Source: Pseudomonas fluorescens (lineage in GTDB: Bacteria > Pseudomonadota > Gammaproteobacteria > Pseudomonadales > Pseudomonadaceae). From it: DNA of 64,000 bases. A model generated the notes under the pieces. The model was not told the DNA's origin, did not search any database, and saw nothing but the letters and a program-made list of their open reading frames with translations. The stretch lies in assembly GCF_040448305.1 (NCBI RefSeq), contig NZ_CP148752.1, forward strand, positions 1,364,001 through 1,428,000, read 5' to 3'. Of this stretch, positions 53,023 to 60,829 are shown in pieces (the first letter of the stretch is position 1; each line of letters begins with the position of its first letter). The translations under genes and the position numbers were made by a program.

Positions 53023-53778
53023 ATGCGCGTCCTGAAAACAGGCCTGCTGCTGTTGTTGTGGGTGGTGGCGATCACGGCCCAGGCCGAGCTGAGCTTCCCG
53101 GCGCTGACCGGGCGGGTGGTCGACAACGCGCAGATGATCGAGCCATCGGTGCGCCAGCAGCTCACCCAACAACTTCAGGCCCATGAGCAAGCCACCGGCG
53201 AGCAGCTTGTGGTCGTGACTTTGCCGGATTTGCAAGGCACCGACATCGCCGACTTCGGTTACCAACTCGGCCGCCACTGGGGCATCGGGCAGAAGGACAA
53301 GAACAACGGCGCCTTGCTGATCATCGCCCGGGACGAGCGCCGGTTGCGTATCGAAGTCGGTTACGGCCTGGAGGATCGCCTGACCGATGCCCAGAGTTCG
53401 GTGATCATCAACCAGGTCATCACCCCGGCGTTCAAGACCGGCAATTTCAGTAAAGGCATCAGTGACGGCGTGGCAGCAATGCTGGTGGTGCTGGGCGGCA
53501 ATCCCTTGGACGAACCCTCCACGGCGTATGAATCCAGAGGTGATCCGGGGGACGATTTCATCGCGCGACATCCCGGTTTGTTCGTGTTTTTGGTGATGTT
53601 GTTCATCCTGACTGTTTTTGTGTCCCAGATGCTCGGTATCCTTCCCTCCGGCCGGGGCGGCTCCGGTGGATCCGGGGGCGGCTTTGGCGGTGGTGGGTTT
53701 GGCGGCGGCGGTGGAGGGGGAGGCTTCAGCGGCGGCGGGGGCAGTTTCGGCGGGGGCGGTTCGTCCGGCGGCTGGTGA
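53023..53778 (+). CDS. TPM-domain protein with glycine-rich tail (YgcG family)
   Basis: 251 residues from the ATG after AAGAGG; a TTG two codons earlier is less likely. Signal peptide, TPM (TLP18.3/Psb32/MOLO-1) domain with VVDNAQMIEP, VVVTLPDLQG and DERRLRIEVGYGLEDRLTD, one membrane helix (about 187-208), and a final glycine-rich tail of Gly, Phe, Ser and Trp. Second gene of the lemA operon. Confidence 0.92.
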   Translation: MRVLKTGLLLLLWVVAITAQAELSFPALTGRVVDNAQMIEPSVRQQLTQQLQAHEQATGEQLVVVTLPDLQGTDIADFGYQLGRHWGIGQKDKNNGALLIIARDERRLRIEVGYGLEDRLTDAQSSVIINQVITPAFKTGNFSKGISDGVAAMLVVLGGNPLDEPSTAYESRGDPGDDFIARHPGLFVFLVMLFILTVFVSQMLGILPSGRGGSGGSGGGFGGGGFGGGGGGGGFSGGGGSFGGGGSSGGW

Positions 53779-53806
53779 TAATAAAAACGAGCAGGCACTT
53801 CACGAC

Positions 53807-54424
53807 ATGGCATTACTGACTGAACACGAACAACGCAAAGTGGCCGAGGCCATTGCCCGGGTCGAGCGCGAGACCGACGCAGAACTGGTGACCGTACTCG
53901 CGGCCCGCGCCGACGACTATGCGTACATCCCGTTGCTGTGGGCCAGTCTGCTGGCGCTGCTGGTACCGGGCATCGTGCATTACTTCACAGGTTGGCTGAC
54001 CCTGCACAGCCTGCTGCTGGTGCAATGGGCCATCTTCATCGTGCTGTGCCTGGTGTTCCGTCTGCCGAAAGTCACCACCCATCTGATCCCGCGCTCGGTG
54101 CGCCACTGGCGTGCCTCGAACCTGGCGCGCCGGCAGTTTCTGGAGCAGAACCTGCACCACACCGAGGGCAGCACCGGCGTGCTGATTTTCGTTTCCGAAG
54201 CTGAGCGTTACGTGGAGATCCTGGTGGATGAAGGGATTTCCAGTCGCCTGGACAACAAGAACTGGGACGCGATCGTCGCCACGTTCACTCAGCAGGTAAA
54301 GCAGGGGCAGACGCTGCAAGGGTTTGTCAGCTGCGTCGAAGCCTGTGGCGAGCTGCTCAAGGTGCATGTGCCGGTGACCCATGTGCGCAATGAATTGCCG
54401 AACCGGTTGGTGGTGCTCGGCTAA
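53807..54424 (+). CDS. Second TPM-domain protein with two membrane helices
   Basis: 205 residues from the ATG that begins MALLTEHEQRKVAEAI. It has the shorter TPM form: EAIARVERETDAELVTVLAARADDY, two adjacent membrane helices, then AERYVEILVDEGI and a C-terminal domain. No signal peptide. It ends the lemA-TPM-TPM operon; the paired TPM genes probably form one complex with LemA. Confidence 0.88.
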   Translation: MALLTEHEQRKVAEAIARVERETDAELVTVLAARADDYAYIPLLWASLLALLVPGIVHYFTGWLTLHSLLLVQWAIFIVLCLVFRLPKVTTHLIPRSVRHWRASNLARRQFLEQNLHHTEGSTGVLIFVSEAERYVEILVDEGISSRLDNKNWDAIVATFTQQVKQGQTLQGFVSCVEACGELLKVHVPVTHVRNELPNRLVVLG

Positions 54425-54441
54425 GACTTTTCATCGCGTTA

Positions 54442-54460
54442 TGTAGCGCGCGTCGCTACA
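54442..54460. repeat. Small inverted repeat after the TPM operon
   Basis: TGTAGCG and CGCTACA arms with a 5-base loop and no T run. It may be a weak terminator or an operator for the LuxR-type gene downstream. Confidence 0.4.
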
Positions 54461-54555
54461 ACTCCCGTTAATTGTCCGGGTTCGGCCTTGCCATCAGTAT
54501 TTCTCTCTAATCAGTGGACGCCCAGCGACGGGCGTTCCCGCGAAGAGGGATTCTT

Positions 54556-54858
54556 ATGTCAACCCAACAATCGAATGACTCTTTGGCACGGGTAGTTCCT
54601 GACGGAGAGGGAAGTACGCCAACGGCGAAGCTGACGGCGAAAGAAACTCAAATCCTGATGTGGTGTTTCAAGGGCAAGACTTCCTGGGAAATCGCCAGGA
54701 TCGAGAATTGCGCGGAATCTACCGTCAATTTTCACTTCGCCAATATTCGCCGAAAGTTCGCTGTCAGTTCGCGCAGTTCCGCCTTGCTCAAGGCCATCGA
54801 GTCGGGAGCGATCATCGTGGACTCGGTCGTTGCGCGAGGTGCGCATGAGCCTGACTGA
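54556..54858 (+). CDS. Single-domain LuxR-type HTH regulator
   Basis: 100 residues from the ATG with GAGGG upstream. The C-terminal half is a LuxR/GerE HTH: LTAKETQILMWCFKGKTSWEIA, then ESTVNFHFANIRRKF. It lacks an autoinducer or receiver domain. It overlaps the holin-like gene by 14 bp, implying that they are expressed together. It lies in a phage-like patch with a CI-type repressor. Confidence 0.85.
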   Translation: MSTQQSNDSLARVVPDGEGSTPTAKLTAKETQILMWCFKGKTSWEIARIENCAESTVNFHFANIRRKFAVSSRSSALLKAIESGAIIVDSVVARGAHEPD

Positions 54859-55201
54859 TTCGACCTACAACGGTATCAGTGGGCTCATGTTGGGAATGGG
54901 GATTGCAACGCTGCCAGTCGTTGATGGCGAGGCACTGTTCGGTGCAATGCTCGGAGCGTGGCTGGTCACGACCACTCGCACTGACTTCAAGGCCTGGCAG
55001 CGCATTGGTTCCTGGTTGCTGTCTGCAGGAGTCGGTTACCTCTTTACACCTGTCGCACATCCGCTGGCGCCTTTTCTGACAGGAGGCGTGACAGCCTTTC
55101 TTTGCGCACTGGTCGTTATTCCTATCAGCATCAAGCTCATGCAATGGATCGATAGCGCCGGTATCGGCGAAATCATTCGACACCTGAGAGGGCGAAAATG
55201 A
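54845..55201 (+). CDS. Holin-like small membrane protein
   Basis: 118 residues from the ATG that begins MSLTDSTYNGISG. Three hydrophobic segments (GLMLGMGIATLPVVDGEALFG; IGSWLLSAGVGYLF; LTGGVTAFLCALVVIP) and a positively charged C-terminal tail (RHLRGRK) fit a phage holin. No endolysin gene is nearby. It overlaps the LuxR-type gene. Alternatively an unrelated small membrane protein. Confidence 0.6.
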   Translation: MSLTDSTYNGISGLMLGMGIATLPVVDGEALFGAMLGAWLVTTTRTDFKAWQRIGSWLLSAGVGYLFTPVAHPLAPFLTGGVTAFLCALVVIPISIKLMQWIDSAGIGEIIRHLRGRK

Positions 55202-55300
55202 TGGTTCGTCAAAGGCTTGCCCTGGTGTGGGTACAGGCTGGCGTGTTATCAGCGCATTTATACCTGTTGCCCGTGGCACGTCTTGAAGCAATGAAACTTC

Positions 55301-55318
55301 TGATGACATATGTCATCA
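55301..55318. promoter_or_regulatory. 18-bp perfect palindrome at the 3' end of the CI-type gene
   Basis: TGATGACATATGTCATCA reads the same on both strands. It covers the last codon of the repressor gene and lies between the convergent holin-like and repressor genes. The core TGACATATG recurs upstream of the repressor (55759-55767). Confidence 0.6.
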
Positions 55319-55741
55319 AGTTTCAGTTGAGGTTTTAAGTGTTGCAAGAATAGAGGCCATTTCGGAAAGTCTGAGTTCCATATCACGCAGTCGTTGCTTT
55401 TCCTCGAGTGCGTTTTGTATGGCGCAGCGATCAGCTTCGTCGAGCAACCGCCAGAGCGCGAGAATGGTGTCTTCCCGTGTTGTGCTTGCCTGATCAGCCT
55501 CCGAAGAATCAGTAACTGTTTGTCTCAGGACCGGCCCTTCACCCAGCAGCAACCAGTCAAGGGAGATTCCCCGCGCTTGTGCGATTTCTACGCATAATGA
55601 GTATGGCGTGCTATCGCGGCCTTTCCAGCTACTAAGTGTCTGCGGGCTGATCTGTAGCGCGGAAGATAAAGAAGCATCGGTTTTTGTGCCAGTAACTTGC
55701 TTTAGTCGAGCCAAAACGGCTTGTGATTTTTTGCTACGCAA
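55316..55741 (-). CDS. Phage CI-type repressor, HTH domain protein
   Basis: 141 residues. N-terminal HTH of the phage CI repressor family: SLSSALQISPQTLSSWKGRDSTPYSLCVEIAQARGISLDWLLLGEGP, where the last part is typical of Cro/CI regulators of P2- or HK-like phages. The C-terminus is an acidic helical coil rather than a LexA-type peptidase domain, so cleavage by RecA is unlikely. Divergent from the Ogr-like gene. Confidence 0.88.
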   Translation of the reverse strand: MRSKKSQAVLARLKQVTGTKTDASLSSALQISPQTLSSWKGRDSTPYSLCVEIAQARGISLDWLLLGEGPVLRQTVTDSSEADQASTTREDTILALWRLLDEADRCAIQNALEEKQRLRDMELRLSEMASILATLKTSTET

Positions 55742-56042
55742 TTTGAGCCTCTTCCTTTTGACATATGCTTTTTGAGTGCCTAATTTGTGCGTAATGAGTA
55801 TTTTTTTTCATAATAAGTAATCAATCATCAAAGATGAGTCAGAAGAATACGATGTCGAAACTTCTTAATGGTATCAGGGTGATTTCCTACGAGCATGGCT
55901 CGAACCCATTACGCATCTGCCCGATGCACTTCCTTATGTCTGGCAGACTCTGTTCGCAAGTCCGCAGCGCCACGATGAACGCCTCAAGCAGTATTGCGTT
56001 TGATCAGGTTGATTGCCACCCAATGACCGTCGGGAATCGAGC
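55742..56042. other. A+T-rich gap between repressor and Ogr-like gene
   Basis: 301 bp, A+T-rich near 55750-55840. It holds the promoters of two divergent genes. TGACATATG at 55759-55767 repeats the core of the palindrome at the other end of the repressor gene. A frame of 70 codons (55834-56046) overlaps the next start by 4 bp, but its composition is not convincing. Confidence 0.5.
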
Positions 56043-56046
56043 ATGA
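55834..56046 (+). CDS. Possible small protein, low support
   Basis: 70 codons. Its stop overlaps the start of the Ogr-like gene (ATGA), which favours coupled translation, but the ribosome-binding site is weak and no domain is recognised. It may be leader sequence only. Confidence 0.25.
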   Translation: MSQKNTMSKLLNGIRVISYEHGSNPLRICPMHFLMSGRLCSQVRSATMNASSSIAFDQVDCHPMTVGNRA

Positions 56047-56321
56047 GTACTTATAAAATGGTGTGCCCGCACTGCTTGAGCAGGATGCGCATCCGCACCA
56101 GCGAAGGCCGGCATATTTTCCTGCGGGTGGCGTATCTGCAATGCACGTCGGAAGCTTGCGGCTGGTCCGTTCGTGCCGAATTTGAAATGACCCATGAACT
56201 TTCGCCCAGTGGCATGCCCAATCCGGCCGTGCGCTTGCCTTGTGCCGGGCCCGATTTGCGTCGTGCCGCCCGGCCCGTTGCAGTCAGTCCTGCCACGACA
56301 GAAGTGCCGCAGGAGACGTGA
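56043..56321 (+). CDS. Ogr/Delta-type zinc-finger transcription activator
   Basis: 92 residues. The N-terminus has Cys-x2-Cys-x22-Cys-x4-Cys (CPHC ... CTSEAC), the exact zinc-binding spacing of phage P2 Ogr and P4 Delta, which activate phage late genes. The C-terminal part is longer and proline-rich. No late phage genes are present, so it may act on another prophage or be a leftover. The next gene starts 2 bp after its stop. Confidence 0.88.
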   Translation: MSTYKMVCPHCLSRMRIRTSEGRHIFLRVAYLQCTSEACGWSVRAEFEMTHELSPSGMPNPAVRLPCAGPDLRRAARPVAVSPATTEVPQET

Positions 56322-56323
56322 GC

Positions 56324-56686
56324 ATGAAGATTACCGATGAAAATGCAGGTCTGAATGAGGAGCTATTGGCGATAGCCCAGGCGTTTCTGGGGCGTCATGA
56401 AAGTGAAGGGGGGATCGATGATCAGATCCTGTTTTGTCGAGCGGTGAAGCATCTGCAGAATATGGATGTGCCGATGCACCTGGCGGAAAGGCTGGTCAGC
56501 CGTGCCTATGGCGTACTCAAGTCGTGCAACGACCGGCGGCGCCTGGACATCGATGCCAGTTCCGAAACGGTCGCCGTGGTGACTGACCCTGCCAATGGCC
56601 TGACCTGGGCAGTGCCAGTGGGGCTGATCGTCAAACACATCATTAACTCACCGAATAACCGCAGGCTTCGCCTGGTGGAACCCTGA
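56324..56686 (+). CDS. Hypothetical protein in the phage-like patch
   Basis: 120 residues, from MKITDENAGLNEELLAIAQAF. Soluble, mixed alpha/beta by eye, no motif recognised. It starts 2 bp after the Ogr-like gene, so the two are one transcript. Its role may relate to the phage regulators, but this is inference. Confidence 0.65.
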   Translation: MKITDENAGLNEELLAIAQAFLGRHESEGGIDDQILFCRAVKHLQNMDVPMHLAERLVSRAYGVLKSCNDRRRLDIDASSETVAVVTDPANGLTWAVPVGLIVKHIINSPNNRRLRLVEP

Positions 56687-56818
56687 GGTTTCAACGCTTG
56701 TATTGAGGTCCTGGGCTGCATGACTGGGACCTGCCGCAAAATAACCCCGTGCCCAAAGTCCTCGTCCCCCTTAAAATACCGGCATTCTCCGATTTGCATC
56801 GCCTGAGGCCGTTTTTCC

Positions 56819-58036
56819 ATGTCCGTCACCGCCACTCCCGCCAGCCTCGCGCCGGATCATCACGCTCAGTTCATCGACCTGCTGCAAACCAGCCTCGAGC
56901 ACAATGCGTTCATCAAACTGGTGCTGGCCAAGTACGTGGGCGATGAAACGGACCTGCAGCGAATCATCATCAAACCGGTGACGGTCAAGGCGCAGCCTTG
57001 CCTGTCTTTTGTCTACCGCTACAAGACCCGCGATATCACCAAGAACCTGCCGCTGGCCGACGGCGTGGCGAGTATTGCCGGGCTGCTGCCGGCGTCGTTC
57101 AAAAATGCGCATTTGTTGTCGTTGACTGACGAAGCCCAGCTCGAATACAGCAAAAAGGGCAAGTCATCACTGTTCAAGAGCCAACCTCAGCAATTGCGCG
57201 AAGTGCCATCGGCCGAGCATAACCGTGAGAAAAACCGTTTTCTTGACCTGAGCCGGCCGTTTCTCGCCGACCTGGGTGTGACCAACAAGCAGCATGAACT
57301 GATCCCGGCGATGTCGCGCAAGTGGAAGCAGATCAACAAGTTCATCGAAGTGTTCAGCCATGCGCTGACGTCGTCACCCCTGGCGCTGGACAAACCGGTG
57401 CGTGTGGCGGACTTCGGTTCGGGCAAGGGCTACCTGACCTTCGCCATCCACGATTACCTGCGCAACACCTTGAAGGCCGAAGGCGAAGTGACCGGTGTCG
57501 AACTGCGTGAAGACATGGTCACCCTGTGCAACACCGCGGCTGCCAGGCTTGAACACCCCGGCCTGGTGTTCAAGTGCGGTGACGTGCGCAGCGTGGCGCC
57601 GAGCGAGCTGGACGTGATGATCGCCCTGCATGCCTGCGACATCGCCACCGACTATGCGATCCACACCGGCATCCGTTCCGGCGCGGCGATCATCATGTGC
57701 TCGCCGTGCTGCCACAAACAGATCCGCCTGCAAATCCAGAGCCCGGCACTGCTCAAGCCGATGCTGCAATACGGCTTGCACCTGGGCCAGCAGGCGGAGA
57801 TGGTCACCGACAGTTTGCGCGCGTTATTCCTCGAAGCCTGTGGCTATGAGACCAAGGTGTTCGAGTTCATCTCACTGGACCACACCAACAAGAACAAGAT
57901 GATCCTGGCGGTCAAACGCGCCGAGCCGGTGGACCCGGCCCAGTTGCTGGCGAAGATTCAGGAGCTGAAGGATTTCTATCGCATCAGCGAGCATTGCCTG
58001 GAAACGTTGCTGCGCGCTGACGGTTATTTGAGCTGA
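56819..58036 (+). CDS. SAM-dependent methyltransferase, Methyltransf_32-like
   Basis: 405 residues. An N-terminal domain of about 190 residues precedes a class I methyltransferase with motif I VADFGSGKG (196-204), an acidic residue after VTGVEL, and later IALHACDIATDYAI and MCSPCCHKQI. The last two resemble the HACD and SPCCH motifs of the Trm13/GSTCD-like group, which suggests an RNA or protein target. Gene alone; a REP doublet follows. Confidence 0.8.
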   Translation: MSVTATPASLAPDHHAQFIDLLQTSLEHNAFIKLVLAKYVGDETDLQRIIIKPVTVKAQPCLSFVYRYKTRDITKNLPLADGVASIAGLLPASFKNAHLLSLTDEAQLEYSKKGKSSLFKSQPQQLREVPSAEHNREKNRFLDLSRPFLADLGVTNKQHELIPAMSRKWKQINKFIEVFSHALTSSPLALDKPVRVADFGSGKGYLTFAIHDYLRNTLKAEGEVTGVELREDMVTLCNTAAARLEHPGLVFKCGDVRSVAPSELDVMIALHACDIATDYAIHTGIRSGAAIIMCSPCCHKQIRLQIQSPALLKPMLQYGLHLGQQAEMVTDSLRALFLEACGYETKVFEFISLDHTNKNKMILAVKRAEPVDPAQLLAKIQELKDFYRISEHCLETLLRADGYLS

Positions 58037-58042
58037 CCCTCT

Positions 58043-58130
58043 GTGGGAGCGAGCTTGCTCGCGATTGCGGACCGACATTCAACACCTATGTTGGATGTGA
58101 CGACCCCTTCGCGAGCAGGCTCGCTCCCAC
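58043..58130. repeat. REP doublet overlapping the DMT permease 3' end
   Basis: Inverted pair in the convergent gap; its right half runs into the coding end of the permease gene, which supplies part of the C-terminus. Confidence 0.94.
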
Positions 58131-59003
58131 ACTTGGTTTGATCGCTGTCTTGCGTCCCAGCATCACCGTCACGATCACCCCGCCCGCAAACAGCCAGGTA
58201 ATCGGCTCCACATGTTCACCGAAGAACAGCGCCGAGAAGGCGATGGTGAAGAAGATCTGCAGCAACTGGATCTGACTGACCCGGGCAATGCCGCCCATGG
58301 CCAGCCCGGCGTACCAGGCGAAGAAGCCGATGAACTGTGAAAATAGCGAGACATAACCGAAGGCCCACCAGGTCTTGGCGGAAATCTCGCCCTGATGCTG
58401 CAGCGCCAGATACACCACCGGGCCGATCAGCAGCGGCGTCGACAGCACCAGCGCCCAGCAGATCACCTGCCAGCCGCCCATCTCCCTGGCCAGTCGGCCT
58501 CCCTCGGCGTAGCCCAATCCGCCCACTGCAATGGCGCCGAGCATCAGCAAGTCACCGGCCTGGATACTGCCGGCACCGCTGATCAGTGCATAACCGAGCA
58601 CCAACGCACTGCCCAATGCGGCGCAGGCCCAGAAGGCTTTCGAAGGCCGTTCATGGGACAACCACGCGGCGTACAGCGCCACGCACAGCGGCTGTAAACC
58701 GTTGACCAGCGCACCGTGGGACGCCGGCAAGGTTTGCATGGCCCAGGCCGACAATACCGGGAAACCGAGGATCACCCCGGCCATCACCAGCGTCAGGCCT
58801 TTTACCTGTTTCCAGGTTGGCCATTTTTCCCGGCGCCACAGCAACAGCAACGCCGCCGGAACCGCCGCAAACAATGCCCGGCCCAGGCCGTTGAGCAGCG
58901 GGTGGAGTTCCTGCACGACGATCCGCGTGAAGGGCAGGGTGAGGCTGAAAATCACAACGCCGAGCAGGCCCAGGGCCATGCCGGTGTTTTCGCGCGAGGA
59001 CAT
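58086..59003 (-). CDS. EamA/DMT-family permease with REP-encoded C-terminus
   Basis: 305 residues, ten membrane segments in two EamA repeats (GLLGVVIFSLTLPFTRIVVQ; the second repeat starts near GDLLMLGAIAVG). Probable metabolite exporter. The final residues, SVGASLLAKGSSHPT, are read from the REP element, showing that insertion changed the end of the protein or replaced its stop codon. Convergent with the methyltransferase gene. Confidence 0.88.
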   Translation of the reverse strand: MSSRENTGMALGLLGVVIFSLTLPFTRIVVQELHPLLNGLGRALFAAVPAALLLLWRREKWPTWKQVKGLTLVMAGVILGFPVLSAWAMQTLPASHGALVNGLQPLCVALYAAWLSHERPSKAFWACAALGSALVLGYALISGAGSIQAGDLLMLGAIAVGGLGYAEGGRLAREMGGWQVICWALVLSTPLLIGPVVYLALQHQGEISAKTWWAFGYVSLFSQFIGFFAWYAGLAMGGIARVSQIQLLQIFFTIAFSALFFGEHVEPITWLFAGGVIVTVMLGRKTAIKPSVGASLLAKGSSHPT

Positions 59004-59113
59004 GATGGCAACCGGAATATTGGGAAATGGGGTAGGGCTTCATATAGCCATAAACCGTGGGTTGTCCGCTGTTACAGCTAGGCACAGACTTATCCGTACA
59101 GTTTGCGGGCCTC

Positions 59114-59178
59114 TTCGCGAGCAGGCTCGCTCCCACAGGGATTGTGTCGTCCTTGTGGGAGCGAGCCTGCTCGCGAAG
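59114..59178. repeat. REP doublet
   Basis: Inverted pair with a short spacer between the divergent DMT permease and DJ-1/PfpI genes. Confidence 0.94.
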
Positions 59179-59273
59179 AACGATTACACGGTAGTAGCTG
59201 GTTATTACCCACACCTGCGCAATGGGACTACCTTGAATACTCCTGCAAGCCCACTTCCAGAGGAGTCCTCCCC

Positions 59274-59855
59274 ATGGCTGCGAAAAAAATTCTGATGCTG
59301 GTTGGTGATTACGTCGAAGACTATGAAGTGATGGTGCCGTTCCAGGCGCTGCAGATGGTCGGCCACACGGTACACGCCGTTTGCCCGGACAAAGCCGCCG
59401 GCCAGACCGTGCGCACGGCGATCCATGACTTCGAGGGCGACCAGACCTACAGTGAAAAACCCGGTCACCTGTTTGCCCTGAACTTCGATTTCGCCAAGGT
59501 CGACGCAGCCGATTATGACGCCGTGCTGATTCCGGGCGGCCGTGCGCCGGAGTACCTGCGCCTGAACGAAAAAGTCCTGGAACTGGTGCGCGCATTCGAC
59601 AAGGCCGGCAAGCCGATCGCTGCCGTGTGCCATGGTGCGCAGTTGCTGGCGGCCGCGGGTGTTCTCGAAGGTCGTGAATGCAGCGCCTATCCGGCCTGTG
59701 CTCCGGAAGTGCGACTGGCGGGCGGTACGTATATCGATATTCCGGTGACGGACGGCCATGTCCAGGGCAATCTGGCCACGGCGCCGGCCTGGCCTGCGCA
59801 CCCGAACTGGCTGGCCGGTTTCCTGGAGTTGCTGGGCACCAAAATCACGCTGTAA
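59274..59855 (+). CDS. DJ-1/PfpI-family protein
   Basis: 193 residues from the ATG after AGAGGAG. DJ-1/PfpI fold with nucleophile-elbow Cys119-His120 in AVCHGAQLL and the preceding YDAVLIPGGRAPEYLR. Members include deglycase/chaperone Hsp31-like and PfpI peptidase-like enzymes; which one is not clear. The RHH gene starts 14 bp downstream. Confidence 0.9.
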   Translation: MAAKKILMLVGDYVEDYEVMVPFQALQMVGHTVHAVCPDKAAGQTVRTAIHDFEGDQTYSEKPGHLFALNFDFAKVDAADYDAVLIPGGRAPEYLRLNEKVLELVRAFDKAGKPIAAVCHGAQLLAAAGVLEGRECSAYPACAPEVRLAGGTYIDIPVTDGHVQGNLATAPAWPAHPNWLAGFLELLGTKITL

Positions 59856-59869
59856 CGAGGGATAGGTCC

Positions 59870-60175
59870 ATGTGCGAGCTGTACGTCAAAGCCGACCCGA
59901 TTCTCTACGAATCGCGCTCCCGCTCGCTGCGCATCTGCGGGGTGGTCACCACCCTGCGGCTGGAGAATCAATTCTGGGACATCCTCAGCGAAATCGCCGA
60001 GGTCGATGGCATGACCACCAATCAGTTGATCGCCAAGCTGTATGAAGAGGTGATGGACTATCGCGGCGAGGTGGTCAATTTCGCGTCGTTTCTGCGGGTG
60101 AGTTGTACGCGGTACCTGAGCCAGCGGCGGACGTCGGCGCCGGAATTGTCGGTGGTGCGGGCAGTGGTGAAGTAG
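59870..60175 (+). CDS. Ribbon-helix-helix domain protein
   Basis: 101 residues: MCELYVKADPILYESRSRSLRI then a ribbon-helix-helix-like part (GVVTTLRLENQFWDILSEIAEVDGMTTNQLIAKLYEEV). It fits the RHH_4 family, a putative DNA-binding domain. It follows the DJ-1/PfpI gene by 14 bp, likely in one transcript. No toxin partner is adjacent. Confidence 0.82.
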   Translation: MCELYVKADPILYESRSRSLRICGVVTTLRLENQFWDILSEIAEVDGMTTNQLIAKLYEEVMDYRGEVVNFASFLRVSCTRYLSQRRTSAPELSVVRAVVK

Positions 60176-60211
60176 TCAAAACTGCGTCTACCCGTTCGTC
60201 GGAACGCCGCC

Positions 60212-60272
60212 CGGAGCAAGCCCGCTCCCACAGGGATTACGCTGAACCTGTGGGAGCGGGCTTGCCCGCGAT
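60212..60272. repeat. REP doublet (GAGCGGGCTTGC subfamily)
   Basis: Inverted pair with GAGCAAGCCCGCTCCCAC and GTGGGAGCGGGCTTGC, after the RHH gene. Confidence 0.92.
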
Positions 60273-60353
60273 GGGGCCGGTACAGGCGACAGAAACACCA
60301 GGCTGGTCTTTACTGTGAAGCGCACAACCTCTCAATCGCCAAGGAGAAAGAGC

Positions 60354-60698
60354 ATGTCCGGATGGTATGAAGTGAGCAAAAGCAGCAATGGCCAGTTCAG
60401 GTTTGTCCTCAAGGCGGCCAACGCCGAGACCATTCTGACCAGCGAGCTGTACACCACCCACGCCGCCGCCGACAAAGGCATCGCCTCGGTCCAGGCCAAC
60501 AGCCCGCTGGATGAGCGTTACGAGAAGAAAACCACCAAGGATGGCCACCCGTATTTCAACCTCAAGGCAGGCAACCACGAGATCATCGGCAGCAGCGAGG
60601 CCTATTCCTCTGATGCCGCCATGGAGAAAGGCATTGCCAGCGTGAAGGCCAACGGCTCGTCCAAGGTGGTCAAGGACAAGACGTTGCCGGTGCTTTGA
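60354..60698 (+). CDS. YegP-family protein (two DUF1508 repeats)
   Basis: 114 residues from the ATG after AAGGAGAAAG. Two similar halves, each with the pattern G-x-F-x-F-x-L-K-A-x-N and S-E-x-Y: GQFRFVLKAANAETILTSELY and HPYFNLKAGNHEIIGSSEAY. Function unknown. It is followed by a REP doublet. Confidence 0.9.
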   Translation: MSGWYEVSKSSNGQFRFVLKAANAETILTSELYTTHAAADKGIASVQANSPLDERYEKKTTKDGHPYFNLKAGNHEIIGSSEAYSSDAAMEKGIASVKANGSSKVVKDKTLPVL

Positions 60699-60728
60699 GT
60701 ACAGCTTTCAAAGCCAACACAAATCCCT

Positions 60729-60810
60729 GTGGGAGCAAGCTCGCTCCCACATTCGACCGCATTTTATCTGAAGGAACTCGGTCACCTGTGGGAGCGGGCT
60801 TGCTCGCGAA
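60729..60810. repeat. REP doublet, mixed halves
   Basis: One half is a short palindromic REP core (GTGGGAGCAAGCTCGCTCCCAC) and the other GTGGGAGCGGGCTTGCTCGCG, so it mixes two REP subtypes. Convergent gap. Confidence 0.85.
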
Positions 60811-60829
60811 AGCGTCAGATCGGCCAGTA

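Noticed and set aside
54556..56686. Intact prophage or tailocin cluster
   Set aside because: No integrase, terminase, capsid, tail or endolysin gene is present, only regulators and one holin-like gene.
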